The notes: a model not told the origin generated them from the sequence alone. Counted from the first letter of the stretch, positions 6,009 to 12,124 are shown. The stretch is DNA of 12,124 nt from Actinomycetes bacterium (GCA_021815245.1 JAKAHF010000013.1:1-12124), one strand, 5' to 3'. Numbers and translations are program-made.

Positions 6009-6039
6009 CTCGTGGTCATCTGGCTGGGGTTTTGTTTTT

Positions 6040-6918
6040 TCAGGCTTCCTCGGCTGCGGCCCTGATGCTCTCCAGGGTCATGCTTCGGACACGTGCAGTG
6101 TTGTGCCCAGACGGCTCTGGAGCAGCGTCCCGTTGCTCCTGACACTCAGCGTCCCGTTGAGCATCAGCCGCGCGGCCGGCAGACACGTACCTCTTGGCCG
6201 CTGCTTGCGACAGACCCACGTCCCGTAAGGCCTGTTCAATTTCTCTGTCGGTCGGTTCCCGCCCCTCATCCTCGTGTTGACGGAGCGAGTCGGGCACGTT
6301 GGCGAATACGGAGAGGTCGAATGTGGCCTGTGTCGCGCTGGGCTCGGTGTCGTAGGACACGCGATCCGCGAAACCGGCCTCGACTGCCTGCTCCGGGGTG
6401 AACCATGTTTCATCTTCCATCCAGGCCGCTACCTGCTCGGCGGTCTGGCCCGTCTTTCGTTGGTAGATGCCGGCGATCGCTGCGCCGAACTGGTCGAGTA
6501 CGTCGGCGTCCTTGCGCAACTCGCGTGCGTTTCCGACCGTGATGAGCAAGGGGTCATGGATCATGTACATCGCTCCCTCGCCCATGATGATCTCGTCACC
6601 CGCCAGGGCCACGACGGACGCCGCCGACGCCGCCAGCCCGTCAATGTGGGTGATGACCTTGGCGTCGTGCTCTTTCAGCGAGTTGTAGATCGCCATGGCC
6701 TCGGAAACCACGCCACCCGGCGAGTTGATGCGGAGGTGGATCGTCTTCGCCTTGATGGCCTTGAGCTCCGAACGGAACTCGTCAGCCCAGACGCCGAACC
6801 ATCCTCCGATGCTGTTGTAGAGGACGATCTCAGCCTCCTCCTCCGCGGCGTTCTTCACCTCGAATCGCGGGTTGGCGCACCGGAAAGCTCCGAGCACGTC
6901 GCGCTCTTTGGTCCTCAT
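6040..6918 (-). CDS. ClpP-like (S14-type) head maturation protease
   Basis: A serine protease of the ClpP fold that cleaves the capsid delta domain during head maturation. The start is ATG 6918-6916, overlapping the portal TGA as ATGA, with AGGAG 7 nt upstream; a longer reading to 7050 was rejected. Counting from this start (292 aa), IHLRINSPGGVVSEAMAIYN at 60-79 is the conserved strand-loop, HIDGLAASAASVVALAGDEI at 91-110 carries the probable catalytic Ser98 in AAS, MYMIHDP at 118-124 carries His121, and AVEAGFADRV at 178-187 carries the probable Asp185. The C-terminal 90 residues are charged (EQALRDVGLSQAAAKRYVSA onward) and may help target the protease into the procapsid. Order portal-protease-capsid is the standard HK97 arrangement. 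Confidence 0.9.
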   Translation of the reverse strand: MRTKERDVLGAFRCANPRFEVKNAAEEEAEIVLYNSIGGWFGVWADEFRSELKAIKAKTIHLRINSPGGVVSEAMAIYNSLKEHDAKVITHIDGLAASAASVVALAGDEIIMGEGAMYMIHDPLLITVGNARELRKDADVLDQFGAAIAGIYQRKTGQTAEQVAAWMEDETWFTPEQAVEAGFADRVSYDTEPSATQATFDLSVFANVPDSLRQHEDEGREPTDREIEQALRDVGLSQAAAKRYVSAGRAADAQRDAECQEQRDAAPEPSGHNTARVRSMTLESIRAAAEEA

Positions 6919-8138
6919 GCGATGCTCCTTTCCAGCGCCTCCGGTACGTGACCGGCTTCCAAGGCGGCTATTTGGCTGTCGACCTGAGCTTTGTATTCCT
7001 TCATCGGCCCCATCTCTTCGAGCGCCCGGACTTCGGGCACGGTCATCCAACCCGGCTTGGTGTCGCTCCCGAGGGCCGTGCGATATGCGTCAAACCGGGC
7101 CTTCATGTCGCCACGAAGGAGGCCGCTCACGTTCCACTTGATGTATTGCGGCTGCGGGAGTTCGTAGAACAGGTGCTGTTCGAGACGTTCCAGCCAGGGC
7201 CGCAGGCAGTAGACGACGAATCCGATTCCCATGGATTCGATGCCGCTCCCCCATGTGGTCTCTTTGGTCATTTCGAACAGAAGGTGGGGCGGCACCCCGA
7301 GGGTGCGGGCGCATTCGATGACCTGGTGCACGCGCGTCTGCAGCATCTGGCTTTTGTCGTTGTCGTTCTGCAGTTGGATGAATCTCGCTCCGGCCGCCTT
7401 GGCGAGTACGCCGATCTTCCACCAGTTGTCGCGCCCGGAGAGCTTCTGCTGCATGCGCTTCTCTAGGTTTGTGACTGCGTCCTCTCCGGGATCGGTGTCG
7501 AGCGTCAGAAGACCCGACAGGTTCGTGCCTCTCGCGAAGTACTGGCTGGCGTACTCCTGCACCGCCAGCGTGAGCCCGAGGGCCTGGGCGAGCTTGTCGA
7601 CCGGCGAGACGCCGCCGAAGACGCCGGGGAGCGTGAGCCCCGGAATGTGGAGCATGTCAGCGGCACCGTAGTCCTTGTGCTGCCCGCGCGCGTCCGTGAC
7701 GCGGAACCGAATCGCGCCGGCGTCGTCGCGGTCCATCTTCACCCGCGACCAGTGTTGCGGCCACAGCTCCGTGGTGATCGCCCGGTTGTCTCGCGCCCGG
7801 AGGTTATACGAGTTTGCATCCAGGAGCAGCGAGACCATCATCTCTTGCATGAGCTGGAAGCGAGTTCTCATCTCGGGGTTCGGGCGCCTGAGCCACAGGG
7901 GCGCCGGCCGTTCTATCGGCTGTTCGTTCACCTTGGTGAATACGCCGACCGGTAGGCCCGCAATGCTCTCAGAGATGATGGACACCCCACGCCAGATGGC
8001 CGGGATGGAGAGAGCAACCTCGCGGGTAACCATGACCCCGGCAGTAGAGGAACCCACGGGCTCATACCAGAAGTCATCCCACTCCTTGTACGAAGCCTGC
8101 GGCGTTCGCACTATCGGACTCTGGAACTTCAGGGCCAA
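6915..8138 (-). CDS. Portal protein (HK97 family)
   Basis: This 407-aa protein forms the dodecameric ring at one capsid vertex through which DNA passes. Family features include the N-terminal VALSIPAIWRGVSIISESIAG (41-61; 'v.~v.a~v..ia~~ia~lp'), an L.RRPNPEM (84-90) loop, SLLLDANSYN (103-112), the ADMLHIPG (160-167) segment, and QVIECARTLGVPPHLL at 272-287, the typical 'ia~~fgvPp~ll' portal motif. The start is TTG at 8138-8136, chosen because AGGAGG (8149-8144, overlapping the terminase TAG) stands 5 nt before it and the reading MALKFQSPIV follows; no ATG is available without losing conserved sequence. It ends in a TGA shared as ATGA with the protease start. Its length matches the family. Confidence 0.9.
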   Translation of the reverse strand: MALKFQSPIVRTPQASYKEWDDFWYEPVGSSTAGVMVTREVALSIPAIWRGVSIISESIAGLPVGVFTKVNEQPIERPAPLWLRRPNPEMRTRFQLMQEMMVSLLLDANSYNLRARDNRAITTELWPQHWSRVKMDRDDAGAIRFRVTDARGQHKDYGAADMLHIPGLTLPGVFGGVSPVDKLAQALGLTLAVQEYASQYFARGTNLSGLLTLDTDPGEDAVTNLEKRMQQKLSGRDNWWKIGVLAKAAGARFIQLQNDNDKSQMLQTRVHQVIECARTLGVPPHLLFEMTKETTWGSGIESMGIGFVVYCLRPWLERLEQHLFYELPQPQYIKWNVSGLLRGDMKARFDAYRTALGSDTKPGWMTVPEVRALEEMGPMKEYKAQVDSQIAALEAGHVPEALERSIA

Positions 8139-8150
8139 CGGTGCCTCCTA
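8139..8150 (-). promoter_or_regulatory. Ribosome binding site that decides the portal TTG start
   Basis: The minus strand reads TAGGAGGCACCGTTG. The TAG is the stop of the large terminase gene, AGGAGG is a perfect Shine-Dalgarno, and TTG follows after 5 nt. The strong site compensates for the rare start codon. Confidence 0.7.
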
Positions 8151-9755
8151 GTAGAAAACCGCTTGCGCTTCCGGTGTCTGGTGCATGGCTCGCTCGAGGG
8201 CTATCACAAGGGCTACGATGCCGTCGATGCGCTCTGTCGACTTCTTCTTGCTCGGCTTGATGTTCTCGGCAGCGTCGGTTTCGATCATGGCGTTTCCGGC
8301 CATCCAGGCGAGCAGCGGGTCGCCGCCGTGATGAAGGTTCTTCCGGGCGACGAGCGATTCGAGCAACTTTGATGGCGAAGAAAGTGTGCTGAATCCCTGC
8401 CGAACCGGCACCATCGTGAAACCCTCATTCTGCAGATCCACCGCTATCTGGGTCGCGTTCCAGGGGTCGTATCCGATCTCTTTGATTTCGTACCGCTCGG
8501 CATCGGCCCGGATGCGCTTCTTGATGAACTCGTAGTCGATGACGTCGCCCGGTGTCAGTTCCAGATAGCCGCCGTTCTTCCAGGCCATGAGCTCGCCCAG
8601 CCGGCTCTCCCGCTTCTGTGCTGTGGCCTCCGGTAGGAAGCAGACGCCCGTGGTGTCGTACTCCTGGCCGGAGTCCCACGGAAAGACCAGCCGCCAACCG
8701 GCGAAGTCCTGCGTGCTTGAGAGGTCGATGCCGCCGAAAGCTACCCGGCCGCAGTTGCGCCCTTCGATGGCTGTGAGCAGATCCGCCCCGCATGCACTCC
8801 AAGCACCGGGACCGAACCAGGCTACCTCCGCCTGTGTCCATTCGTTGAAGCGAAGCCGCATGACCGACAGTTGCTTGGCCGGCTTTTCCTTGGCCTCTCG
8901 GACGCTCTTGCGCAGGTCTTCGATGTCGAGGAACTCGCCGAGTGCGGGATTTGCGAAGTACCACAGCCGCTCGTCTTTGGCTACCTCGTCAAACGCGTGG
9001 CGCTTGCCGTCCTTCGTGTTCGGCAACTCGAAGATCACCGGCAGAAACGTCGGATCCATCGCCGGGTCTTCCGCCACCCTGCGTGCGTAGAGCCACTCCT
9101 CGTAGCACACACTCGACTGGTCAACGCCCGCAGTGGTGATGACCACCGTGAGTGGCTGCTCTCTGGTGCCGGAGCCTTCGTTCAGAAGGTCGTACAGTTC
9201 GCGATTCTTGTGCCGGTGGAGCTCGTCGACGATGACCCCGGAGGGATTGATACCGTCCGAGTAATCAGCGTCAGCGGACAGCGCCTGGTAGAAGCTCTCG
9301 GTACTGGGTACGTATATGCGCTTCGTCGAGTCGTAGAACTTTGAGATCTTCCTGAGCTCGGGCACCTGCTCAGCCATGGACCGCATGACCCGGTAGATGA
9401 TGGTCGCCTGATCCCGTGACGATGCCCCGCTGTAGACCTCGGCGCCGTACTCCCCGTCAGCGTAGAGCAAGACGCACCCGATGGCCGCTGCCAGCTCCGA
9501 TTTGCCGTTCTTCTTCCCGATCGCGTTGAACACCTTGCGGTAGCGCCTGATGTGCTCGCGTTGGGATATGGCTGGGTACCGTGGATTCGGCACCAGTGTG
9601 CCAAACATCGGTTCGATCAGCCGCTTCTGTTGATACTCAAGGAGCCGAAACGGTACGCCCTTCCATGGGCTCTTGGTGTGCTTCAGGTAGCCGACAAACT
9701 CAACCGCTCTTCTGGCCGCCTCCGGTGAGAAGGCCGCTGATGCCGCCTTCTTCAT
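8148..9755 (-). CDS. terL: Terminase large subunit (HK97-type ATPase-nuclease)
   Basis: This 535-aa motor protein translocates DNA into the procapsid and cuts concatemers. The ATPase domain shows a Walker A-like GKKNGKSE at about 80-87, Walker B GVIVDELHRH with D177/E178, and the coupling motif TTAG at 207-210. The RNase H-like nuclease domain has GIDLSSTQD with D344, IGYDPWNAT with D430, and TERIDGIVALVIALERA with D511 near the C-terminus ('k.RIDG..A..mA..R'), the three acidic positions expected. Length agrees with Terminase_1-type large subunits. The start ATG 9755-9753 lies 56 nt inside the small-subunit gene with a GGGG-rich ribosome binding site (AAAGGGG). It is followed directly by the portal gene. 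All key motifs are present, so it is expected to be active. Confidence 0.95.
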   Translation of the reverse strand: MKKAASAAFSPEAARRAVEFVGYLKHTKSPWKGVPFRLLEYQQKRLIEPMFGTLVPNPRYPAISQREHIRRYRKVFNAIGKKNGKSELAAAIGCVLLYADGEYGAEVYSGASSRDQATIIYRVMRSMAEQVPELRKISKFYDSTKRIYVPSTESFYQALSADADYSDGINPSGVIVDELHRHKNRELYDLLNEGSGTREQPLTVVITTAGVDQSSVCYEEWLYARRVAEDPAMDPTFLPVIFELPNTKDGKRHAFDEVAKDERLWYFANPALGEFLDIEDLRKSVREAKEKPAKQLSVMRLRFNEWTQAEVAWFGPGAWSACGADLLTAIEGRNCGRVAFGGIDLSSTQDFAGWRLVFPWDSGQEYDTTGVCFLPEATAQKRESRLGELMAWKNGGYLELTPGDVIDYEFIKKRIRADAERYEIKEIGYDPWNATQIAVDLQNEGFTMVPVRQGFSTLSSPSKLLESLVARKNLHHGGDPLLAWMAGNAMIETDAAENIKPSKKKSTERIDGIVALVIALERAMHQTPEAQAVFY

Positions 9756-10230
9756 GGCCCTGCCCCTTTCCGATGTTCAGCCGCACACGGTCGCCCGGTG
9801 TCAGACCGTACCGCGACGAGAGAGCGATGAGCTTTTCCAGGCAGTCTCGCGCTATCTGCACGTTGGGATTCTTCTTCGGCTGCACGTAGAATTTCCGGCC
9901 GTCAAGGCTTTCGCCGGCTTCCACCAGGAGAACAGCTCCCCGTTCGTTCACATCCCGCGATGCTTGGACATATCGGTCCCACTCCTGACACCAGGCTATG
10001 AAAGTGGCCCGATCTGGACGCTGCACGAGACCGGGGATACGGTCGAACTCCGCTATCAGGCGGCGCCACTCTGCTTTTGCCTCACGAGGGAGCCATTCGG
10101 GCGGGTGATCGGTCAGTGGTGCGTACTTTGGTGCCGACTTCTTCGGCCGATGAGAGAGGTCGCGACCGCCCTTTCCAGCACCTCCCTCAATGGCGCGCAA
10201 CTCGGCGGGCTTGGGGTTTCTGCCCCTCAT
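9700..10230 (-). CDS. terS: Terminase small subunit, P27 family
   Basis: This 176-aa protein recognises the phage packaging site and hands DNA to the large subunit. The opening MRGRNPKPAELRAIEGGAGK matches the P27/Terminase_4 start ('kGRkPkp~~lk~l~G'). The segment PPEWLPREAKAEWRRLIAEF (43-62) followed by D.ATFIAWCQEWDRYVQA (near 74-90) is the helical core typical of the family, and FYVQPKKNPNVQIARDCLEK (111-130) is the next conserved piece ('g....nP.~~~~~~a~~~l'). The start is ATG 10230-10228, with GGAGG 7 nt upstream. The C-terminus is glycine-rich (LLTGGGQKSG) and overlaps the large-subunit gene by 56 nt in another frame. The upstream HNH gene is the usual partner of this arrangement. Confidence 0.9.
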   Translation of the reverse strand: MRGRNPKPAELRAIEGGAGKGGRDLSHRPKKSAPKYAPLTDHPPEWLPREAKAEWRRLIAEFDRIPGLVQRPDRATFIAWCQEWDRYVQASRDVNERGAVLLVEAGESLDGRKFYVQPKKNPNVQIARDCLEKLIALSSRYGLTPGDRVRLNIGKGQGHEEGGISGLLTGGGQKSG

Positions 10231-10306
10231 TCGGGCCTCCAGGTGAATTAGCCAATTTCGCGCGCGTGAGAAAACGGGGGAACCCGGGGCGGGGTTGGCG
10301 CAACTC
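10231..10306. other. 76-nt spacer before the small terminase gene, candidate packaging (cos) region
   Basis: The only sizeable non-coding gap between HNH and small terminase. It contains CGCGCGCG-type sequence, a GGGGGAACCCGGGGCGGGGTT stretch with a weak AACCC/GGGTT inverted repeat (10281-10285 and 10292-10296), and the ribosome binding site of the small subunit. Packaging sites of HNH-carrying phages usually lie in this neighbourhood, but no cos sequence can be recognised by eye. Confidence 0.25.
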
Positions 10307-10642
10307 CTAGACTTTTCCCCTCAGTCTGTTTCCCCGTCGACTGTTGGCCGATCGGCACAGCACGCGCATGGGGCCGAGCGGATCGCCGCCGAGCCCAACT
10401 GGATGTATGTGATCCGCCGTCAAGTCGGTGCATTCATGCGGCCCATGCTCTTCATCGCCGGGACACACCCAGCCGTGCACCGCCACCCACTCAGCCACGA
10501 GGCGATCCTTGAGCTTGCGCTCTTCGTGGTTGTAGGGGCGCCTCGAGCGCCTGGCTCTCCAATCATCCTTGGGTTGGTGAGCTGGGTTGGTGCAACCCAA
10601 GCGTCGACATACGGGGCAGGCTGGTTTCGGTCGATAAGGCAT
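10307..10642 (-). CDS. HNH endonuclease (packaging-associated)
   Basis: This is a metal-dependent nuclease with an ordered zinc site. Counting from ATG 10642 (111 aa), C9/C12 in ACPVC and C17, then C60 and C71 give a cysteine cluster; TADHIHPVGLGGDP (76-88) carries the DH..H core, and VLCRSANSRRGNR (94-106) gives the Asn of the HNH motif (N100, with N105 following). Packaging HNH proteins next to the small terminase subunit are required for DNA cleavage in HK97-type phages, and the same role is inferred here. The ribosome binding site is poor: AAGGA lies about 14 nt upstream. A TTG at 10681 would give 13 extra residues but falls in the terminator T tract, so it was not used. Several cysteines could also be redox sensitive. 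Confidence 0.85.
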   Translation of the reverse strand: MPYRPKPACPVCRRLGCTNPAHQPKDDWRARRSRRPYNHEERKLKDRLVAEWVAVHGWVCPGDEEHGPHECTDLTADHIHPVGLGGDPLGPMRVLCRSANSRRGNRLRGKV

Positions 10643-10678
10643 CAGAGTGCCATCATTCCTTGCTGCATCAACCCAACA

Positions 10679-10703
10679 CAAAAGCCGCCCTCTCGAGCGG
10701 CTT
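10679..10703 (-). terminator. Intrinsic terminator in the late leader
   Basis: Arms AAGCCGC (10682-10688) and GCGGCTT (10697-10703) form a 7-bp stem with an 8-nt loop (CCTCTCGA on the plus strand). On the minus strand TTTGTGTT follows. It lies only about 35 nt after the predicted transcription start of the promoter at 10745-10774 and before the HNH gene. Confidence 0.7.
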
Positions 10704-10744
10704 CCGACTTGAGCCGATATCTCCGGCCCATAGTCACGTTGTCA

Positions 10745-10774
10745 AGGATAGATGCGTTCTGCACTGCCTGTCAA
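10745..10774 (-). promoter_or_regulatory. Sigma-70-like promoter, candidate late promoter
   Basis: The minus strand has a perfect -35 TTGACA at 10774-10769, an 18-nt spacer, and TATCCT (4 of 6) at 10750-10745. It lies 20 nt after the stop of the 158-aa gene. A second TTGACA at 10745-10740 overlaps its -10 box but has only a weak GATATC partner at 10721-10716. The next structure downstream is the terminator at 10679-10703. Confidence 0.55.
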
Positions 10775-10793
10775 GTACCGGCGCGAGCGGCCC

Positions 10794-11270
10794 TCATCGG
10801 CAGAAGAACAGCTCGGAGACGGCGAGGTCATGAACCAACTCAAACTGCGGTCTGCTCACATCTTTCCCTCGCCTCACTCTCAGCGCGCATCTGAGCCCAC
10901 ATCGCTTCGCCGCGATCCGCCACCCTTCGGCCTCACAGCTCATCCCGTGGCGATAGTAGACGTCGAGCAGCCGGTGGAACAGCGGTGCCTCTTCAGACAG
11001 CCGGAGCATGCGCCTGTCGATTTCTTTGTTCTGAGCCATGATCCGGTACATCGTGTCCATGTCGTCCGGATTCGGATCCTCGCCTCCCGCCGGCGGCTTA
11101 CCCATCTTGGTCGCAAGCATGAGATCGATCATGGCCGTGTACTCCTGCAGGGCCTTGCGCAGCTCCGAGACAGAGTGGAACTTCCACCGAAACGGGATCC
11201 GCCGCTCTGCTGCCTCCTGGATCTGAGCGACTGCGACTCCATCGCACTTCTGCTCGAGCGTCTGACTCAT
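10794..11270 (-). CDS. Unknown phage protein with possible C-terminal HTH; possible late regulator
   Basis: A 158-aa protein I cannot assign with certainty. It starts at ATG 11270-11268, overlapping the upstream stop as ATGA, with GGGAGG 5 nt before it. Residues 34-110 are helical and charged (VSELRKALQEYTAMIDLMLA; MYRIMAQNKEIDRRMLRLSE). The C-terminal part, FHRLLDVYYRHGMSCEAEGW followed by RIAAKRCGLRCA, has the spacing of an 'l...Y..g.s.~eia...gi' helix-turn-helix as in ArpU/RinA-like late regulators and sigma-like phage proteins. Four cysteines lie in the C-terminal half. It sits last before the putative late promoter and terminator, the slot in which late activators and Q-type antiterminators are often found. 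Function is inferred from position and weak pattern only. Confidence 0.5.
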   Translation of the reverse strand: MSQTLEQKCDGVAVAQIQEAAERRIPFRWKFHSVSELRKALQEYTAMIDLMLATKMGKPPAGGEDPNPDDMDTMYRIMAQNKEIDRRMLRLSEEAPLFHRLLDVYYRHGMSCEAEGWRIAAKRCGLRCALRVRRGKDVSRPQFELVHDLAVSELFFCR

Positions 11271-11521
11271 GAGCGCCTCCCAGCGTTCGGATGTACCGGG
11301 ACTCCCCTTCTCCTCTTCGGCCTGGCCGTCATGAGCCGCTCGATGTCAATCGGGGTCATGTCGTCCAACGCCACGTGCTTCTCGATCACCAGGTCCTGGT
11401 GCTTGGTAACCCTGACGACGCCCTGGCCGTGCCGGACGCGTTTGCAGGCCCGCCTGAACTGCTCGATGGCCTCCTCGAGCTCCAGGTCGACTTCCTCGAT
11501 GGTGCGCGGCCTTGACTTCAT
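11267..11521 (-). CDS. Small hypothetical protein (84 aa)
   Basis: The protein starts at ATG 11521-11519 and overlaps the stop of the replication-like gene as ATGA; its own stop overlaps the next start the same way, so the three genes form a coupled set. The N-terminal half is an acidic helix (TIEEVDLELEEAIEQFRRAC), the middle is beta-like (GVVRVTKHQDLVIEKHVALD), and the C-terminus is strongly basic with PKRRRG and GRRS. The basic tail suggests nucleic acid binding, but nothing more can be said. The family is not recognised. Confidence 0.65.
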   Translation of the reverse strand: MKSRPRTIEEVDLELEEAIEQFRRACKRVRHGQGVVRVTKHQDLVIEKHVALDDMTPIDIERLMTARPKRRRGVPVHPNAGRRS

Positions 11522-12124
11522 GGCGCGGCCTTTCCGGTGTGTTTGGTGCCCGTAGCCTGGGCGCCCCCCATGTCCATGCGTGCAGCAAGGGGCGCGACGA
11601 GATCGTGCACGGCGGCTAGGGGAGGCCCGGTGTCTCTCGGCTCAGCCTTGCTGATGAAGCCGCGGTACGCCTTCTCGCAGCTCTTGATGGGCTCGCGCTG
11701 ATCGGCGGCGAACGCTAGAAAGGCTCTGGTCTCCTGCGCCATGTCGACGCCTGGATGCCTGCTTGCGAGCTCGGCGACGATCAGGCTGGTCCTCGGTGCG
11801 CTCAACTCCCAGAGTGGAGAGCGGCACAGGTTTTCCACAGCCTCCTGGACCCCTTGTCCTGTTGAAAACGACGACGCACGGTCTGGTCGGTCGGTCTGGT
11901 CTTGTCGGTCTGGTCCTGTCGGTCGGTCCTGTCGGTCCTTTGCGCGCGCGAGGTCCCGAGAAACCGGGACAGCGTCCCCGATTTTCGGGACCGTGTCCCC
12001 AGAATTCTGGACAGTGTCCCTGGATTTCGGGACCGTGTCCCCAGAATCGGGGACAGCGGATTTTGGCGTTTCCGTTTTCCCTGCTCTTTGGGCTCTTTTC
12101 TTCGCGGCAGCTTGAATCGTCGCT
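11518..12124 (-). CDS. Probable replication initiator/helicase-loader-like protein, C-terminal part (cut by right edge)
   Basis: The frame that ends at 11518 is open without stop to the right edge (202 codons), so the 5' part is missing. The visible part starts with a basic Ala/Lys region (QAAAKKARQARAGK), then a heptad-repeat linker (GDTVPKS-type units, about 21-nt repeats), then an Asp/Arg/Pro/Gln-rich stretch (DRQDRPTGPDRQDQTDRPDR), and a folded C-terminal domain with LWELSAPRTSLIVAELASRH and KSCEKAYRGFISKAEPRD. This last segment resembles the 'sf..~f..Wi.ka' ending of phage O-like replication proteins. Such proteins bind the origin with an N-terminal domain and recruit helicase with the C-terminal domain. 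A GTG at 11838 lies 2 nt after AGGAGG, too close for a normal start. The role is inferred; a different DNA-binding protein is possible. Confidence 0.45.
   Translation of the reverse strand, partial: ATIQAAAKKRAQRAGKTETPKSAVPDSGDTVPKSRDTVQNSGDTVPKIGDAVPVSRDLARAKDRQDRPTGPDRQDQTDRPDRASSFSTGQGVQEAVENLCRSPLWELSAPRTSLIVAELASRHPGVDMAQETRAFLAFAADQREPIKSCEKAYRGFISKAEPRDTGPPLAAVHDLVAPLAARMDMGGAQATGTKHTGKAAP
11881..11938. repeat. GGTC-based simple repeat inside the replication-like gene
   Basis: Plus-strand sequence is made of GGTC, GGTCT and GGTCCTGTC units repeated over 58 nt. It encodes the Asp/Arg/Pro/Gln-rich linker on the minus strand. It lies directly beside the 21-bp repeat array. Confidence 0.6.
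11966..12060. repeat. Array of 21-bp iteron-like repeats inside the replication-like gene
   Basis: Four complete units (11966-11986, 11987-12007, 12008-12028, 12029-12049) and a partial fifth (12050-12060) share GGGAC[A/C]G[C/T]GTCCC followed by a variable 8 nt that commonly contains an AT-rich stretch such as GATTTTC or AGAATTC. The arms GGGAC and GTCCC make each unit a near palindrome. Each unit is a multiple of 3 and encodes one heptad of the linker. The arrangement resembles iterons of phage origins located in the initiator gene. Confidence 0.7.

Noticed and set aside
4789..6228. A plus-strand open frame of 479 codons antisense to the capsid gene
   Set aside because: It covers the capsid and protease genes exactly antisense, has no ribosome binding site and no recognisable protein features. 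Long antisense frames are common in GC-rich genes because stop codons are rare in some frames.
6919..7050. A longer start for the protease gene
   Set aside because: The additional 44 residues are the portal C-terminal DNA read in another frame and are Arg/Gly/Ser-rich. The ATG at 6918 has AGGAG at good distance and overlaps the portal stop as ATGA.
10716..10745. A second promoter from TTGACA 10745-10740
   Set aside because: The -35 is perfect but the best -10 (GATATC at 18 nt) matches only three positions. It may be chance or a second weak promoter; the one at 10745-10774 is better.
11518..11838. A separate 106-aa gene starting at GTG 11838
   Set aside because: The same frame stays open to the right edge and upstream codons look like a real linker; AGGAGG is only 2 nt before the GTG. 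An internal restart product cannot be excluded.
11966..12060. CRISPR array
   Set aside because: The units are tandem 21-bp repeats without spacers, lie in a coding frame and encode a heptad linker; there are no cas genes.
1..12124. tRNA genes, IS elements, integrase, attachment sites, lysis genes or defence genes
   Set aside because: None could be seen on either strand. The window is filled by packaging, head and tail genes and the end of a replication-type gene cluster.

Overview
The window reads almost entirely on the minus strand (right to left) as the packaging, head and tail module of a tailed phage or prophage of the HK97-like siphovirus type. The DNA is GC-rich and most genes have strong AGGAGG-type ribosome binding sites, which fits a GC-rich bacterial host. 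Nothing here identifies the host further, and no integrase, attachment site or bacterial gene is present to decide between prophage and free phage.

Layout in order of transcription. (1) Right edge to about 10794: the 3' part of a probable replication-initiator gene that continues past the window, then two small genes joined by ATGA overlaps (84 and 158 aa). An in-frame array of 21-bp repeats lies inside the replication gene and resembles the iterons in lambda gene O. (2) 10682-10793: a non-coding leader with a good sigma-70-like promoter (TTGACA-18-TATCCT) followed at once by an intrinsic terminator, an arrangement like a lambda pR'/tR' late leader. (3) 10642-8148: HNH endonuclease, P27-type small terminase subunit, large terminase subunit. 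(4) 8138-4651: portal (TTG start), ClpP-like head protease, terminator hairpin, major capsid protein with an N-terminal delta domain. (5) 4605-3231: a 153-aa unknown protein and a 275-aa protein that looks like a beta-sandwich (LamG/concanavalin-like), placed as capsid decoration candidates. (6) 3224-525: head-tail connector, tail-terminator-like protein, two paralogous tail tube proteins separated by a tiny ORF, and an HK97 gp10-like protein. (7) 519-1: tail assembly chaperone with a recognisable -1 frameshift site and extension frame, then the start of the tape measure protein, cut by the left edge.

The genes form one assembly line: the terminases cut and pump DNA through the portal into a capsid whose scaffold (delta domain) is removed by the protease. 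Connector and terminator proteins join head and tail, and the chaperone pair loads tube subunits onto the tape measure. The most notable observations are the iteron-like array, the promoter-terminator late leader, the duplicated tail tube gene with an inserted domain, the A AAC CCT slippery site, and GC-rich hairpins before each of three likely abundant structural proteins, one next to a second hairpin that hides a ribosome binding site. All function calls come from reading the sequence and recalling family features; no database search was run.
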